Assembly (NCBI GenBank): GCA_045648165.1
Contig: JAZRNL010000023.1
Span: 1 to 5,868 of the forward strand
DNA from: RGIG9115 sp045648165
GTDB taxonomy: Bacteria > Bacillota > Clostridia > UBA1381
Direction of reading: 5' to 3'
Length of the DNA: 5,868 nt
Both the position numbers and the translations under genes were made by a program. Under the pieces are notes generated by a model that saw nothing but the letters and a program-made list of their open reading frames with translations, was not told where the DNA came from and did no database searches. This document shows, piece by piece, positions 1 to 5,850 of the stretch. Positions within the stretch are counted from its first letter, which is position 1. Every line of letters starts with the position of its first letter.

Positions 1-95
1 GCTTCCTGTTGTGTGTTTGCACTTACAACAGTGATGAACGTTGACATGATAGCTACACACAAAACCACAGACAGCAGCTTATACATTTTTCGCAT
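1..95 (-). CDS. Exported protein of unknown function, N-terminal fragment (signal peptide only)
   Basis: Only the first 31 codons plus two bases are in the window; the rest lies beyond position 1. The fragment begins MRKMYKLL, continues with a hydrophobic core (about residues 7-24, SVVLCVAIMSTFITVV) and ends in VSA-NTQQE. That is a classic Sec signal peptide: positive n-region, apolar h-region, and a likely signal peptidase I cut after Ala26. The Cys in the core is not followed by a lipobox-like context at the right place, so I favour a secreted or wall protein over a lipoprotein. The ATG at 93-95 is preceded by GAAAGGAG (106-113) with a 10-nt spacer; the second ATG (residue 4) is farther from it. 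It diverges from the AraC-type regulator, so it is a candidate target of that regulator. The mature function cannot be told from this fragment. Confidence 0.8.
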   Translation of the reverse strand, partial: MRKMYKLLSVVLCVAIMSTFITVVSANTQQE

Positions 96-165
96 AATCA
101 AAATTCTCCTTTCAATACATAAGTAACGACGGAAAAGTTAAACAAAAAGCAAAGCCCGAATTGCC

Positions 166-176
166 TGTTATACTAA
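166..176 (+). repeat. 11-bp direct repeat, upstream copy (second copy at 323-333)
   Basis: TGTTATACTAA occurs at 166-176 and again, identical and in the same orientation, at 323-333. The second copy contains the extended -10 element of the AraC-type gene. The upstream copy has no recognisable -35 at 17 bp on the plus strand (AAAGCA there), so it is not an obvious promoter in that direction. The copies are offset by 157 bp, close to 15 turns of B-DNA. AraC-family proteins often bind direct repeats, so a role as paired operators is possible but inferred. Nothing else gene-like is seen between 96 and 351. Confidence 0.4.
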
Positions 177-194
177 TCCGGAATAAACAAACAA
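167..194 (-). promoter_or_regulatory. Candidate weak promoter for the exported-protein gene
   Basis: Read on the minus strand, TTGTTT (189-194) is followed after 16 bases by TATAAC (167-172). The -10 matches the sigma-A consensus at five of six positions and the -35 at only three. It would give a leader of about 65 nt before the start at 95. The same bases read on the plus strand form one copy of an 11-bp repeat, so the match may instead reflect an operator or chance in AT-rich sequence. Confidence 0.3.
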
Positions 195-302
195 GCCGCT
201 ACTTTCAATTCGCCCGAAAAAAAGCTGCAACATGATTGCTTATCCATTACGAATTAACTTTATCAAAAAAACTTAATTTTGTAAATGCACAAACAAATAC
301 AC

Positions 303-331
303 TTGACATTTTCGATACAAAATGTTATACT
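303..331 (+). promoter_or_regulatory. Strong sigma-A-type promoter of the AraC-family gene
   Basis: TTGACA (303-308) is a perfect -35. After exactly 17 bases comes TATACT (326-331), preceded by TG at 323-324, which makes an extended -10. Transcription should begin near 337-339, at or inside the Shine-Dalgarno sequence, leaving only about 13-15 nt of leader before the ATG at 352. A promoter this close to consensus would be highly active unless repressed, and an inverted repeat lies in its spacer. Confidence 0.8.
306..325. promoter_or_regulatory. Candidate operator: inverted repeat in the promoter spacer
   Basis: Two perfect 7-bp arms, ACATTTT (306-312) and AAAATGT (319-325), flank a 6-bp centre. 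The element overlaps the last three bases of the -35 and runs up to the base before the -10. A dimeric protein bound here would block RNA polymerase. It could be the site of the adjacent AraC-type regulator acting on its own gene, or of another repressor; the binder is inferred. AT-rich sequence makes short palindromes fairly common, so confidence is moderate. Confidence 0.45.
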
Positions 332-336
332 AAAGC

Positions 337-342
337 AGGAGG
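337..342 (+). promoter_or_regulatory. Shine-Dalgarno site that sets the AraC-gene start at 352
   Basis: AGGAGG sits 9 nt before the ATG at 352. A TTG at 343 in the same frame would extend the protein by three residues, but it touches this site and so cannot be the start. An ATG at 348 is in another frame and reaches a stop after eight codons. Confidence 0.85.
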
Positions 343-351
343 TTGATATGT

Positions 352-1131
352 ATGAAAAATTTTATGAATCATGATTTTAACTTAAGTAATATTAAATTTA
401 TATGCCATCTGAATACACGCGTTGCAAAAGACCAACACCTTAATATAAAGCATCACACAATCACATTTATAGAAAAAGGCAAGGTCGCATATGAGACATC
501 CGACGGTTTAAGCGGAGTGAATTTAGATAATTATATTTCATTCAATCCCGAAGGCAGCAGCCATTATGTGAGCAGTCTTGTTCCGTCATCCGTTTTTTGC
601 ATAGATTTTAACACATCCGAAGCAATTGCTTTAAAAAGCTTTTCCTTTGAAGCAAAAAACAGTGAACAGCTTATTAATCTTTTTTTTAAAGCAAACAAAA
701 TTTGGAGTGAAAAAAAACCGGGATATATGATGCTCTGCAAAGCAGAACTCTACAAAATTCTATATGCAGTACAAAAGGAACTGCGAGCAACCTACCTCCC
801 CCAAACGAAACTGAATACTATTCAACCGGCTATAGATTACATACATTCGAACTATACAAATTCTTTAATAAAAATTGATACTCTTTCCAAAATCTGCAAT
901 ATATCCCCTGCATATCTCAGGCGGTTTTTTAATTCTTTCTGTGGATGTTCACCTATAGAATACATAAATAACTTGAAAATAAGCCGTGCAAAAGAGCTCT
1001 TAAAATCAAATATGTATCCCATTAATGATATCGCATATCTCTGCGGATATTCAAGCTCTCCCTACTTCAGCAGAGAATTTAAAAAAGCAACAGGCTTTTC
1101 TCCAACGGAGTATATGAAATCACACGAATAA
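352..1131 (+). CDS. AraC-family transcriptional regulator
   Basis: A 259-residue cytoplasmic DNA-binding regulator with the usual AraC/XylS layout. The N-terminal part (about 1-100) looks like the cupin-type effector domain: a strand-rich stretch with HTITFIEKGKV at 35-45 and FNPEGSSH at 64-71, the place where family members carry the PxGxxH turn. A linker of about 100-155 follows. The C-terminal domain (about 157-257) has two helix-turn-helix units. The first is around 173-196 (IDTLSKICNISPAYLRRFF). The second is around 222-246 (INDIAYLCGYSSSPYFSREF) and is followed by the signature KKATGFSPTEYM. Length is typical and no motif is broken. It has its own strong promoter and diverges from an exported-protein gene, so likely roles are autoregulation and control of that gene; the ligand is unknown, sugars being common in the family. 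The 60-base blocks I counted here were 23-37% GC, lower than in the operon to the right. Confidence 0.93.
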   Translation: MKNFMNHDFNLSNIKFICHLNTRVAKDQHLNIKHHTITFIEKGKVAYETSDGLSGVNLDNYISFNPEGSSHYVSSLVPSSVFCIDFNTSEAIALKSFSFEAKNSEQLINLFFKANKIWSEKKPGYMMLCKAELYKILYAVQKELRATYLPQTKLNTIQPAIDYIHSNYTNSLIKIDTLSKICNISPAYLRRFFNSFCGCSPIEYINNLKISRAKELLKSNMYPINDIAYLCGYSSSPYFSREFKKATGFSPTEYMKSHE

Positions 1132-1170
1132 CGGAGCTGCCTCACAAAATTTGTGAGGCAGCTCCGTTAT
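1128..1170. terminator. Perfect 43-bp hairpin between convergent genes, probable intrinsic terminator
   Basis: Positions 1128-1148 are perfectly complementary to 1150-1170, centred on A1149: a 21-bp stem without mismatch, with the GC-rich part GGAGCTGCCTCAC. On the plus strand it is followed by a U-rich but interrupted tail (1171-1179), as expected for termination of the AraC-type transcript. On the minus strand the tail is poorer (TCGTGTGATTTC), so termination of the operon here is less certain. The left arm contains the AraC-gene stop codon (1129-1131). The right arm ends two bases before the synthetase stop codon (1173-1175). Confidence 0.8.
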
Positions 1171-1172
1171 AA

Positions 1173-2855
1173 TTATTTATTAGCATCGTTTTCACGGATT
1201 TCAGCTCGTCTGATTTTACCGTTAAAGGTTTTGGGAAGCTCTGATACGTATTCCACAATTCTGGGATACTTATAGGGAGCAGTATTTGTTTTAACATAGG
1301 ATTGAAGCTCTTTTGTAAGTTCATCAGAACCTGTGTAGCCGGGGGCTAAAACTATTGTTGCCTTAACCGCGAAGCCGCGCACAGGATCAGGCACGCCTGT
1401 TACTGCAACCTCAAGAACTGCAGGATGCTCAAGGAGTACGCTTTCTATTTCAAAAGGACCGATACGGTAGCCTGAGGATTTGATAACATCATCGTTTCTG
1501 CCTACATAGCGGAACATACCTTTTTCATCACGGTATGCAGTATCACCTGTATGATAAAAGCCGTCGTGAAGAGCCTTTGCAGTATCTTCCTTACTGAAAT
1601 TATATGTATCTAAAAGTCCGCAAGGCTTTCTTTCGCTACTTAGAACACGGATACAGATTTCACCTGTAGCGCCTCTGGAACAACTGTTGCCCTGATCGTC
1701 AATGATATGAGCATCAAATCCGGGAACAGGAAATCCGATTGCACCGGGGATAGGCTCAGTCCAAGGCTTGATAGTTGCAATACAAAGTGTGGTTTCAGTC
1801 TGACCGAAGCCTTCATATATCTTAAGCCCGGTTGCTTCATACCATTTATTATAGATTTCGGGATTTAAAGCTTCGCCCGCTGTACAACAATGAACAAGTG
1901 AAGAAAGATCGTATTTTTTAACATCATTCTGCAAAATCATTCTATACATTGTAGGCGGCACACAGAAGGTTGTGATTTTATACTTTTCAAGTTTTGAAAG
2001 AATATCTGCTCCGTCAAATTTATCAAAGTCGTACACAAACACTGCGCTTTCGCCAAACCATTGCCCGTAAAACTTACCCCAAAGGCTCTTGAGCCATCCT
2101 GTATCGGAAATGGTGAAGTGAATACCACCATCAACAACTCTGTGCCAAAAAACACCCGTCATAATATGACCGAGGGGATACTTGAAGTTATGGGTAATGA
2201 TTTTAGGATAGCCTGACGTACCTGACGAAAAAGCCATAAGCATCATATCGTCAGCAGTGGTTGCCTGGTCACCTGTAGGTCTTGCCCACTCAGTGTTTGC
2301 AAGAGCAAAACCATCTTCAAAATCAATCCAGTCAGCACCCGCATTTTTGTGACCTAACACAAATTTCTTTTCAACAGTTTCATAACCCGTGCCTTCGTCG
2401 AAGTATTCAGTTTCCTGTCCGTCACCGGTTAAAATTACAGCTTTAATTTTGCCGGCATTACAGCGGTAAACATAGTCTTTGGCTTTAAGCATATTGGTAG
2501 CCTGAACTGCAACCGCACCAATTTTATGAAGCCCGAGCATAACAAACCAGAAGTAGTAGCTACGCTTCATTGCAAGGAGAACCTTATCTCCTTTTTTGAT
2601 ACCCATATAGTTTAAATAGTTAGCCGCTTTATTTGAGTAAATCATCATATCACGGAAAGTAAATCTCATCTCTTCCCCGTCTTTTGATACCCAAACCATA
2701 GCAAGCTTATCAGGCTTTGTATTTCCAAGTTCATCCACAACGTCGTATGCAAAGTTGAAATCGTCGTTGTAGGAGAGTTTATAGTTCTTCTGAGCGTCGT
2801 CAAGAGAGATAAAATCATCCCTTGTTGCACCCACAAATCTTTCATAGATTGCCAT
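1173..2855 (-). CDS. AMP-forming acyl-CoA synthetase, medium-chain (MACS/ACSM-like) type
   Basis: A 560-residue cytoplasmic ligase of the ANL superfamily that activates a carboxylic acid with ATP to acyl-AMP and then forms the CoA thioester. Motifs in order: phosphate-binding loop SSGTSGYPK (210-218); SDTGWLKSLWGKFYG and FVYDFDKFD (about 250-282), typical of the medium-chain group; IYEGFGQTETT (346-356); HTGD (435-438); the hinge region YVGRNDDVIKSSGYRIGP (450-467); and PKTFNGKIRR (541-550), with the catalytic Lys at 547. All key residues are present and length is normal. The ATG at 2855 is chosen because GGAGGA (2863-2868) lies 7 nt upstream; an in-frame TTG at 2870 overlaps that site. It follows the XRE-cupin gene by 24 nt and is the last gene of the operon. 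Substrate is not readable; co-transcription with a VOR-type enzyme suggests branched-chain or aryl acids such as isobutyrate, isovalerate or phenylacetate. Acetate or medium-chain acids remain alternatives. Confidence 0.92.
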   Translation of the reverse strand: MAIYERFVGATRDDFISLDDAQKNYKLSYNDDFNFAYDVVDELGNTKPDKLAMVWVSKDGEEMRFTFRDMMIYSNKAANYLNYMGIKKGDKVLLAMKRSYYFWFVMLGLHKIGAVAVQATNMLKAKDYVYRCNAGKIKAVILTGDGQETEYFDEGTGYETVEKKFVLGHKNAGADWIDFEDGFALANTEWARPTGDQATTADDMMLMAFSSGTSGYPKIITHNFKYPLGHIMTGVFWHRVVDGGIHFTISDTGWLKSLWGKFYGQWFGESAVFVYDFDKFDGADILSKLEKYKITTFCVPPTMYRMILQNDVKKYDLSSLVHCCTAGEALNPEIYNKWYEATGLKIYEGFGQTETTLCIATIKPWTEPIPGAIGFPVPGFDAHIIDDQGNSCSRGATGEICIRVLSSERKPCGLLDTYNFSKEDTAKALHDGFYHTGDTAYRDEKGMFRYVGRNDDVIKSSGYRIGPFEIESVLLEHPAVLEVAVTGVPDPVRGFAVKATIVLAPGYTGSDELTKELQSYVKTNTAPYKYPRIVEYVSELPKTFNGKIRRAEIRENDANK

Positions 2856-2862
2856 TAATTTA

Positions 2863-2868
2863 TCCTCC
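2863..2868 (-). promoter_or_regulatory. Shine-Dalgarno site fixing the synthetase start at 2855
   Basis: GGAGGA on the minus strand, 7 nt before the ATG. The in-frame TTG at 2868-2870 shares a base with this site and is rejected as a start, which removes five residues (MEDKL) from the longest reading. Confidence 0.85.
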
Positions 2869-2879
2869 AAACTGAAATG

Positions 2880-3428
2880 TTATTTTACCACAACGGCAAT
2901 AAATTGTGCTTCTTTTCCGTCAAGCGCAATTTCCGCATGAGGAACGCTTGCGTCAAAGTACACACTGTCACCCTCGGTGAGCTCATATGATATATCGCCG
3001 ATACAGAATTTCAGTTTGCCTGATATGACATAGTTGAATTCCTGACCTTCGTGTCCGTGCATAACAGGCTTTACGTCAGGAGAAATTGTTACAAGAAAAG
3101 GCTCTGCCTTTTTATTTCTAAAGGTATAAGCAAGATGCTTATAATCGTATTCATCGTCTCTTTTAACGGAGAAGCCTTTGCCTTTTTGCACCATACAGCA
3201 CATAGAAAGTGTTGGAGCACTTCCGCTTATAAGGTCGAGAACATCAACCCCCAGAATTTCTGCAGCATTGTAAATGAAGCTGAATGAAAAATCAAGTTCA
3301 CCTTTTTCATATGCTATATATGTAGCCTCATCAATACCAAGCTTTTCCGCCATTTCAGGTATTGTAAATTCCATATCCTCTCTAAGGCAGGCAAGACGCA
3401 TACCAATATCTTTGATTTGTTCGTTCAT
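2880..3428 (-). CDS. XRE-family regulator with C-terminal cupin domain
   Basis: A 182-residue cytoplasmic regulator. Residues about 7-66 form an XRE/Cro-type helix-turn-helix: LREDMEFTIPEMAEKLGIDEATYIAYEKGE... with the usual YEKG turn at 40-43. Residues about 110-181 form a cupin barrel. Its first motif is HGHEGQEFNYVISGKL (124-139), supplying His124, His126 and Glu130; the second is EGDSVYFDASVPH (152-164), supplying His164. This is a complete metal-site set, and length is typical for HTH-plus-cupin regulators. AAGGAG (3438-3443) lies 9 nt before the ATG. It sits 38 nt after the gamma subunit and 24 nt before the synthetase, so it is co-transcribed with the enzymes and probably controls this operon. 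By family analogy the cupin senses a small metabolite; an acid or 2-oxoacid of this pathway is a reasonable guess, not something the sequence shows. Confidence 0.92.
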   Translation of the reverse strand: MNEQIKDIGMRLACLREDMEFTIPEMAEKLGIDEATYIAYEKGELDFSFSFIYNAAEILGVDVLDLISGSAPTLSMCCMVQKGKGFSVKRDDEYDYKHLAYTFRNKKAEPFLVTISPDVKPVMHGHEGQEFNYVISGKLKFCIGDISYELTEGDSVYFDASVPHAEIALDGKEAQFIAVVVK

Positions 3429-3466
3429 AAATATTATCTCCTTTCACAATACTTTTAAAAAAAGGT

Positions 3467-4003
3467 TTACGCTTCGTAATTATAGCCCAGCTCTATAGCT
3501 TTCTTGTTTGCTTCAACAAGATGCTGCTTCTTGGCGGGAACTACCTTTTCAACGGTTTTTGCAATATTTTCGTAAGGTATAATTCCTGATTTTTTAATCA
3601 TATAGCCTATCATAATCATATTTGCAAGGCCTGAAAGGTCATTATCCGATGCAAGCTGAGTTGCAGGGATATAATAACCCTCAACATCATCTCTTTCAAG
3701 CTTTCTTTCAATTAATGAGCTATCAACGAAAATCTGACCGCCGGGAACTGTTTCGCTCTCGTACTTATCCAGCGAGGGAAGGTTCATAGCTATTAATATG
3801 TCAGGATTTGTTACGATAGGCGAGCCAACGGGCTCATCACTTAAAATAACACTGCAGTTTGCAGTTCCACCACGCATTTCGGGGCCGTATGAAGGAAGCC
3901 AACTAAGTTCTTTTCCCTCAAGAAGTCCTTCGTAAGCTAAGAACTTACCGGAGAAAAGAATACCCTGTCCGCCAAAGCCTGCAAGCAAAATCTGTTTAGT
4001 CAT
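3467..4003 (-). CDS. 2-oxoacid:ferredoxin oxidoreductase, gamma subunit (VOR/KOR type)
   Basis: A 178-residue subunit of a multi-subunit 2-oxoacid:ferredoxin oxidoreductase (pyruvate/ketoisovalerate oxidoreductase catalytic-domain family), which helps form the CoA-handling part of the complex. Visible motifs are the N-terminal nucleotide-type loop GFGGQG (9-14) and the family-typical SYGPEMRGGTANC (38-50). Length is normal for a stand-alone gamma chain. The ATG at 4003 is chosen because AGGGGG (4013-4018) lies 9 nt upstream and the protein then begins directly with the conserved strand MTKQILLAGFGGQG. The frame stays open to 4135, but the 44 extra residues do not look like this family and would lie inside the beta gene. 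The start overlaps the end of the beta gene by 8 nt, suggesting translational coupling. Published symbols for this subunit conflict (VorC, KorC, PorG), so none is given. Confidence 0.92.
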   Translation of the reverse strand: MTKQILLAGFGGQGILFSGKFLAYEGLLEGKELSWLPSYGPEMRGGTANCSVILSDEPVGSPIVTNPDILIAMNLPSLDKYESETVPGGQIFVDSSLIERKLERDDVEGYYIPATQLASDNDLSGLANMIMIGYMIKKSGIIPYENIAKTVEKVVPAKKQHLVEANKKAIELGYNYEA

Positions 4004-4757
4004 TAGCGTTTTCCCCCTTTTCTGCATACTTATCTTTATATACACCCAATGGGTAGTAAGGAAGCATATTTTCTTCAAGCCACTCAAGAGCCTTATCAGG
4101 TGTGAGTCCCCAGTTTGTGGGGCAGGTTGAAACAACTTCTATAAGTGAGAAGCCCTTACCTTCCATCTGGTTCTGGAATGCCTTTTTAATAGCCTTTTTA
4201 GCATTTCTTACATTTTTAACATTATTTACTGCAACACGTTCAATGTATGATGCGCCGTCAATCTTTGAAAGCATTTCGCAAACCTTAACCGGGTAACCAA
4301 CTGTTTCAACATCTCTACCGTAGGGTGATGTCTGAGTTACCATTCCGGGAAGAGTTGTGGGAGCCATCTGCCCGCCTGTCATACCATAAATCGCATTGTT
4401 TACAAAGATAACTGTTATGTTCTCATTACGCGCAGCTGAGTGAACTGTTTCTGCAGTACCAATAGCCGCAAGGTCGCCATCGCCCTGATATGTAAATACT
4501 ATGTTGTTTGGATCAGAACGCTTTACACCTGTAGCTACCGCAGGAGCTCGTCCGTGAGCTGCCTGTACCATATCGACGTTAAAGTAGTTATAAGCCATAA
4601 CGCTGCAACCAACAGGTGCAACACCGATTGTTCTGCCTTCAATACCAAGCTCGTCAATTGCTTCAGCAACAAGACGGTGGATTATACCGTGAGTACAGCC
4701 GGGGCAGTAATGGAGTACGTTATCTGTTAATGCATGGGGTTTTTCAAATACTTTCAT
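3996..4757 (-). CDS. 2-oxoacid:ferredoxin oxidoreductase, beta subunit (thiamine pyrophosphate-binding)
   Basis: A 253-residue catalytic subunit that binds thiamine pyrophosphate and a proximal 4Fe-4S cluster. It decarboxylates the 2-oxoacid and passes electrons toward ferredoxin. The TPP/Mg motif runs from GDGD (92-95) to NN (120-121), the usual roughly 30-residue span. Cysteines at 18 and 21 (HYCPGCTHG), 51 (PVGCS) and 212 (STCPTNW) match in order and spacing the four cluster ligands known in two-domain 2-oxoacid oxidoreductases, so the cluster should be present. Length fits the short VOR/KOR beta type, not the long pyruvate type. The ATG at 4757 shares its A with the last base of the alpha stop codon (TAATG), and AGGAGG lies 9 nt upstream inside alpha, so translation is coupled. 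Substrate could be branched-chain 2-oxoacids, 2-oxoglutarate or aryl-pyruvates; neighbours favour the first. Confidence 0.95.
   Translation of the reverse strand: MKVFEKPHALTDNVLHYCPGCTHGIIHRLVAEAIDELGIEGRTIGVAPVGCSVMAYNYFNVDMVQAAHGRAPAVATGVKRSDPNNIVFTYQGDGDLAAIGTAETVHSAARNENITVIFVNNAIYGMTGGQMAPTTLPGMVTQTSPYGRDVETVGYPVKVCEMLSKIDGASYIERVAVNNVKNVRNAKKAIKKAFQNQMEGKGFSLIEVVSTCPTNWGLTPDKALEWLEENMLPYYPLGVYKDKYAEKGENAND
4013..4018 (-). promoter_or_regulatory. Shine-Dalgarno site within the beta gene, setting the gamma start
   Basis: AGGGGG on the minus strand matches AGGAGG at five of six positions and lies 9 nt before the ATG at 4003. It is inside the last codons of the beta gene, so gamma translation is probably coupled to beta termination. 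Confidence 0.65.
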
Positions 4758-5824
4758 TACTCAGCACCTCCTACTTTGTTTGCTTCCACAATTTTTTCAA
4801 GCACGTTTTCAACTGTGGGTATCATGCCGCCCACACGGTTACAGAGAAGAACGGGCTTCTTGCAACGGATAGCAAGCTCGATATCGTCAATCATCTGTCC
4901 CATTGAAAGCTCAACTGAAACAAATGCCTTTACCTTGTCGGCAGCAGCCGCCATTGCCTTTTTGGGGAATGGCCAAAGAGTGATAGGTCTTATCATACCA
5001 ACCTTAATACCCATTTCTCTTGCTTTATCGATTGCATTCTTTGAAACTCTTGAAGCAACACCGAATGCCACGATACAAACTTCTGCATCTTCCATCCTAT
5101 ATTCCTCATACATAGCTTCGTTTTCTTCAATCTGCTTATATCTTTCGTATCTTTCAAAGTTTGTAACTTCAAGCTCTTCGGGCTTTAAGAAAAGTGAGTT
5201 AACAATTCTGGGTGCTCTTTCGCACTTTGTACCTGTAAGCGCCCAGGATTTATCGTATTCCTTGATTTCGCCCATTTCAAGCGATACAGGCTCCATCATC
5301 TGTCCCATTGTTCCGTCTGAAAGAAGCATAGATGTCATTCTGTACTTTTCAGCCAAGTCAAACCCCTTAAATGTGAGGTCCACCATTTCCTGAACTGATG
5401 CAGGAGCAAGAACTATCATATGAAAGTCTCCGTGACCGCCACCGCGTGTTGCCTGGAAATAATCTGACTGTGATGGCTGGATACCGCCAAGACCGGGGCC
5501 TCCTCTTTGTACGTTAACTATAAGAGCAGGAACATCACAACCTGCAAGGTATGAAAGTCCCTCACTCTTAAGTGATACACCGGGGCTTGAACTTGAGGTC
5601 ATAACTCTCTTGCCTGTTGCGGCAACGCCTATTACCATATTAATAGCTGCAATTTCACTTTCTGCCTGCAAGAACACACCATCAATTTTTGGCATTCTTT
5701 TTGACATATATGCAGCAACCTCTGTCTGAGGTGTTATAGGATATCCGAAGTAGTGACGGCAACCTGCCATAATAGCAGCCTCTGCCAACGCTTCGTTACC
5801 TTTCATCAAAACTTTTTCTGACAT
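4757..5824 (-). CDS. vorB: 2-oxoacid:ferredoxin oxidoreductase, alpha subunit, VorB-like (3-methyl-2-oxobutanoate type)
   Basis: A 355-residue alpha chain. The pyrimidine-binding domain (about 1-185) carries GYPITPQTEV (27-36), the YPITPxxE motif of the VOR/KOR family; AESEIAA (54-60), with the glutamates expected near the cofactor; and SSPGVSLKSEGLSYLA (79-94). The second domain (about 245-350) contains VCIVAFGVASR (249-259) and RPITLWPFP (279-287), a family landmark. The length of about 350 residues matches the stand-alone VorB-type alpha chain and not the longer KorA with fused gamma domain. GGAAGGA (5835-5841) lies 10 nt before the ATG at 5824. It is followed directly by beta and preceded by the tail of a probable ferredoxin-like subunit. 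The expected reaction is 3-methyl-2-oxobutanoate + CoA + oxidised ferredoxin to isobutyryl-CoA + CO2 + reduced ferredoxin. The VorB name is a family label; substrate range in these enzymes is broad, and symbol use differs between schemes. Confidence 0.93.
   Translation of the reverse strand: MSEKVLMKGNEALAEAAIMAGCRHYFGYPITPQTEVAAYMSKRMPKIDGVFLQAESEIAAINMVIGVAATGKRVMTSSSSPGVSLKSEGLSYLAGCDVPALIVNVQRGGPGLGGIQPSQSDYFQATRGGGHGDFHMIVLAPASVQEMVDLTFKGFDLAEKYRMTSMLLSDGTMGQMMEPVSLEMGEIKEYDKSWALTGTKCERAPRIVNSLFLKPEELEVTNFERYERYKQIEENEAMYEEYRMEDAEVCIVAFGVASRVSKNAIDKAREMGIKVGMIRPITLWPFPKKAMAAAADKVKAFVSVELSMGQMIDDIELAIRCKKPVLLCNRVGGMIPTVENVLEKIVEANKVGGAE
4767..4772 (-). promoter_or_regulatory. Shine-Dalgarno site for beta, inside the alpha gene
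   Basis: AGGAGG on the minus strand overlaps the last codons of alpha (Val-Gly-Gly-Ala-Glu) and lies 9 nt before the beta ATG. Together with the TAATG stop/start overlap it points to re-initiation coupling, suiting subunits needed in equal amounts. Confidence 0.75.
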
Positions 5825-5850
5825 TTTATCTCAATCCTTCCTCAAATAGA

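Noticed and set aside
154..218. GCCCGAA repeated at 154-160 and 212-218, and CGAATTG/CAATTCG as inverted arms 42 bp apart
   Set aside because: Short matches that can arise by chance and do not line up with promoter elements.
348..374. Eight-codon upstream frame (MYEKFYES) overlapping the AraC-gene start
   Set aside because: Its ATG is 5 nt after AGGAGG and the frame ends at once; the ATG at 352 is better spaced and opens the real gene. A leader peptide here would overlap the gene itself.
1142..2155. Several short minus-strand frames (60-72 codons)
   Set aside because: Out-of-frame shadows inside the acyl-CoA synthetase gene or running out of it into the hairpin.
3429..3466. Possible terminator or promoter in the 38-nt gap before the XRE-cupin gene
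   Set aside because: The A/T runs (ACTTTT...AAAAGGT) give only a weak stem without a GC-rich part, and no -35/-10 pair is visible, so the operon is most simply continuous.
3051..3498. Two plus-strand frames of 74-78 codons
   Set aside because: Antisense to the XRE-cupin gene and its upstream gap; no start signal or domain.
4004..4135. 44-residue N-terminal extension of the gamma subunit
   Set aside because: It would lie wholly within the beta gene, has no family-like sequence, and the ATG at 4003 has its own ribosome-binding site and begins directly at the conserved domain.
4440..4906. Two overlapping plus-strand frames of about 96 codons each
   Set aside because: Antisense to the beta and alpha genes, without family features.
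4734..5393. Long plus-strand open frame of about 219 codons, rich in Ser and Ile
   Set aside because: It lies antisense to the alpha subunit, which carries clear family motifs; the Ser/Ile-rich composition is what the complement of such a gene gives. No ribosome-binding site or recognisable domain.
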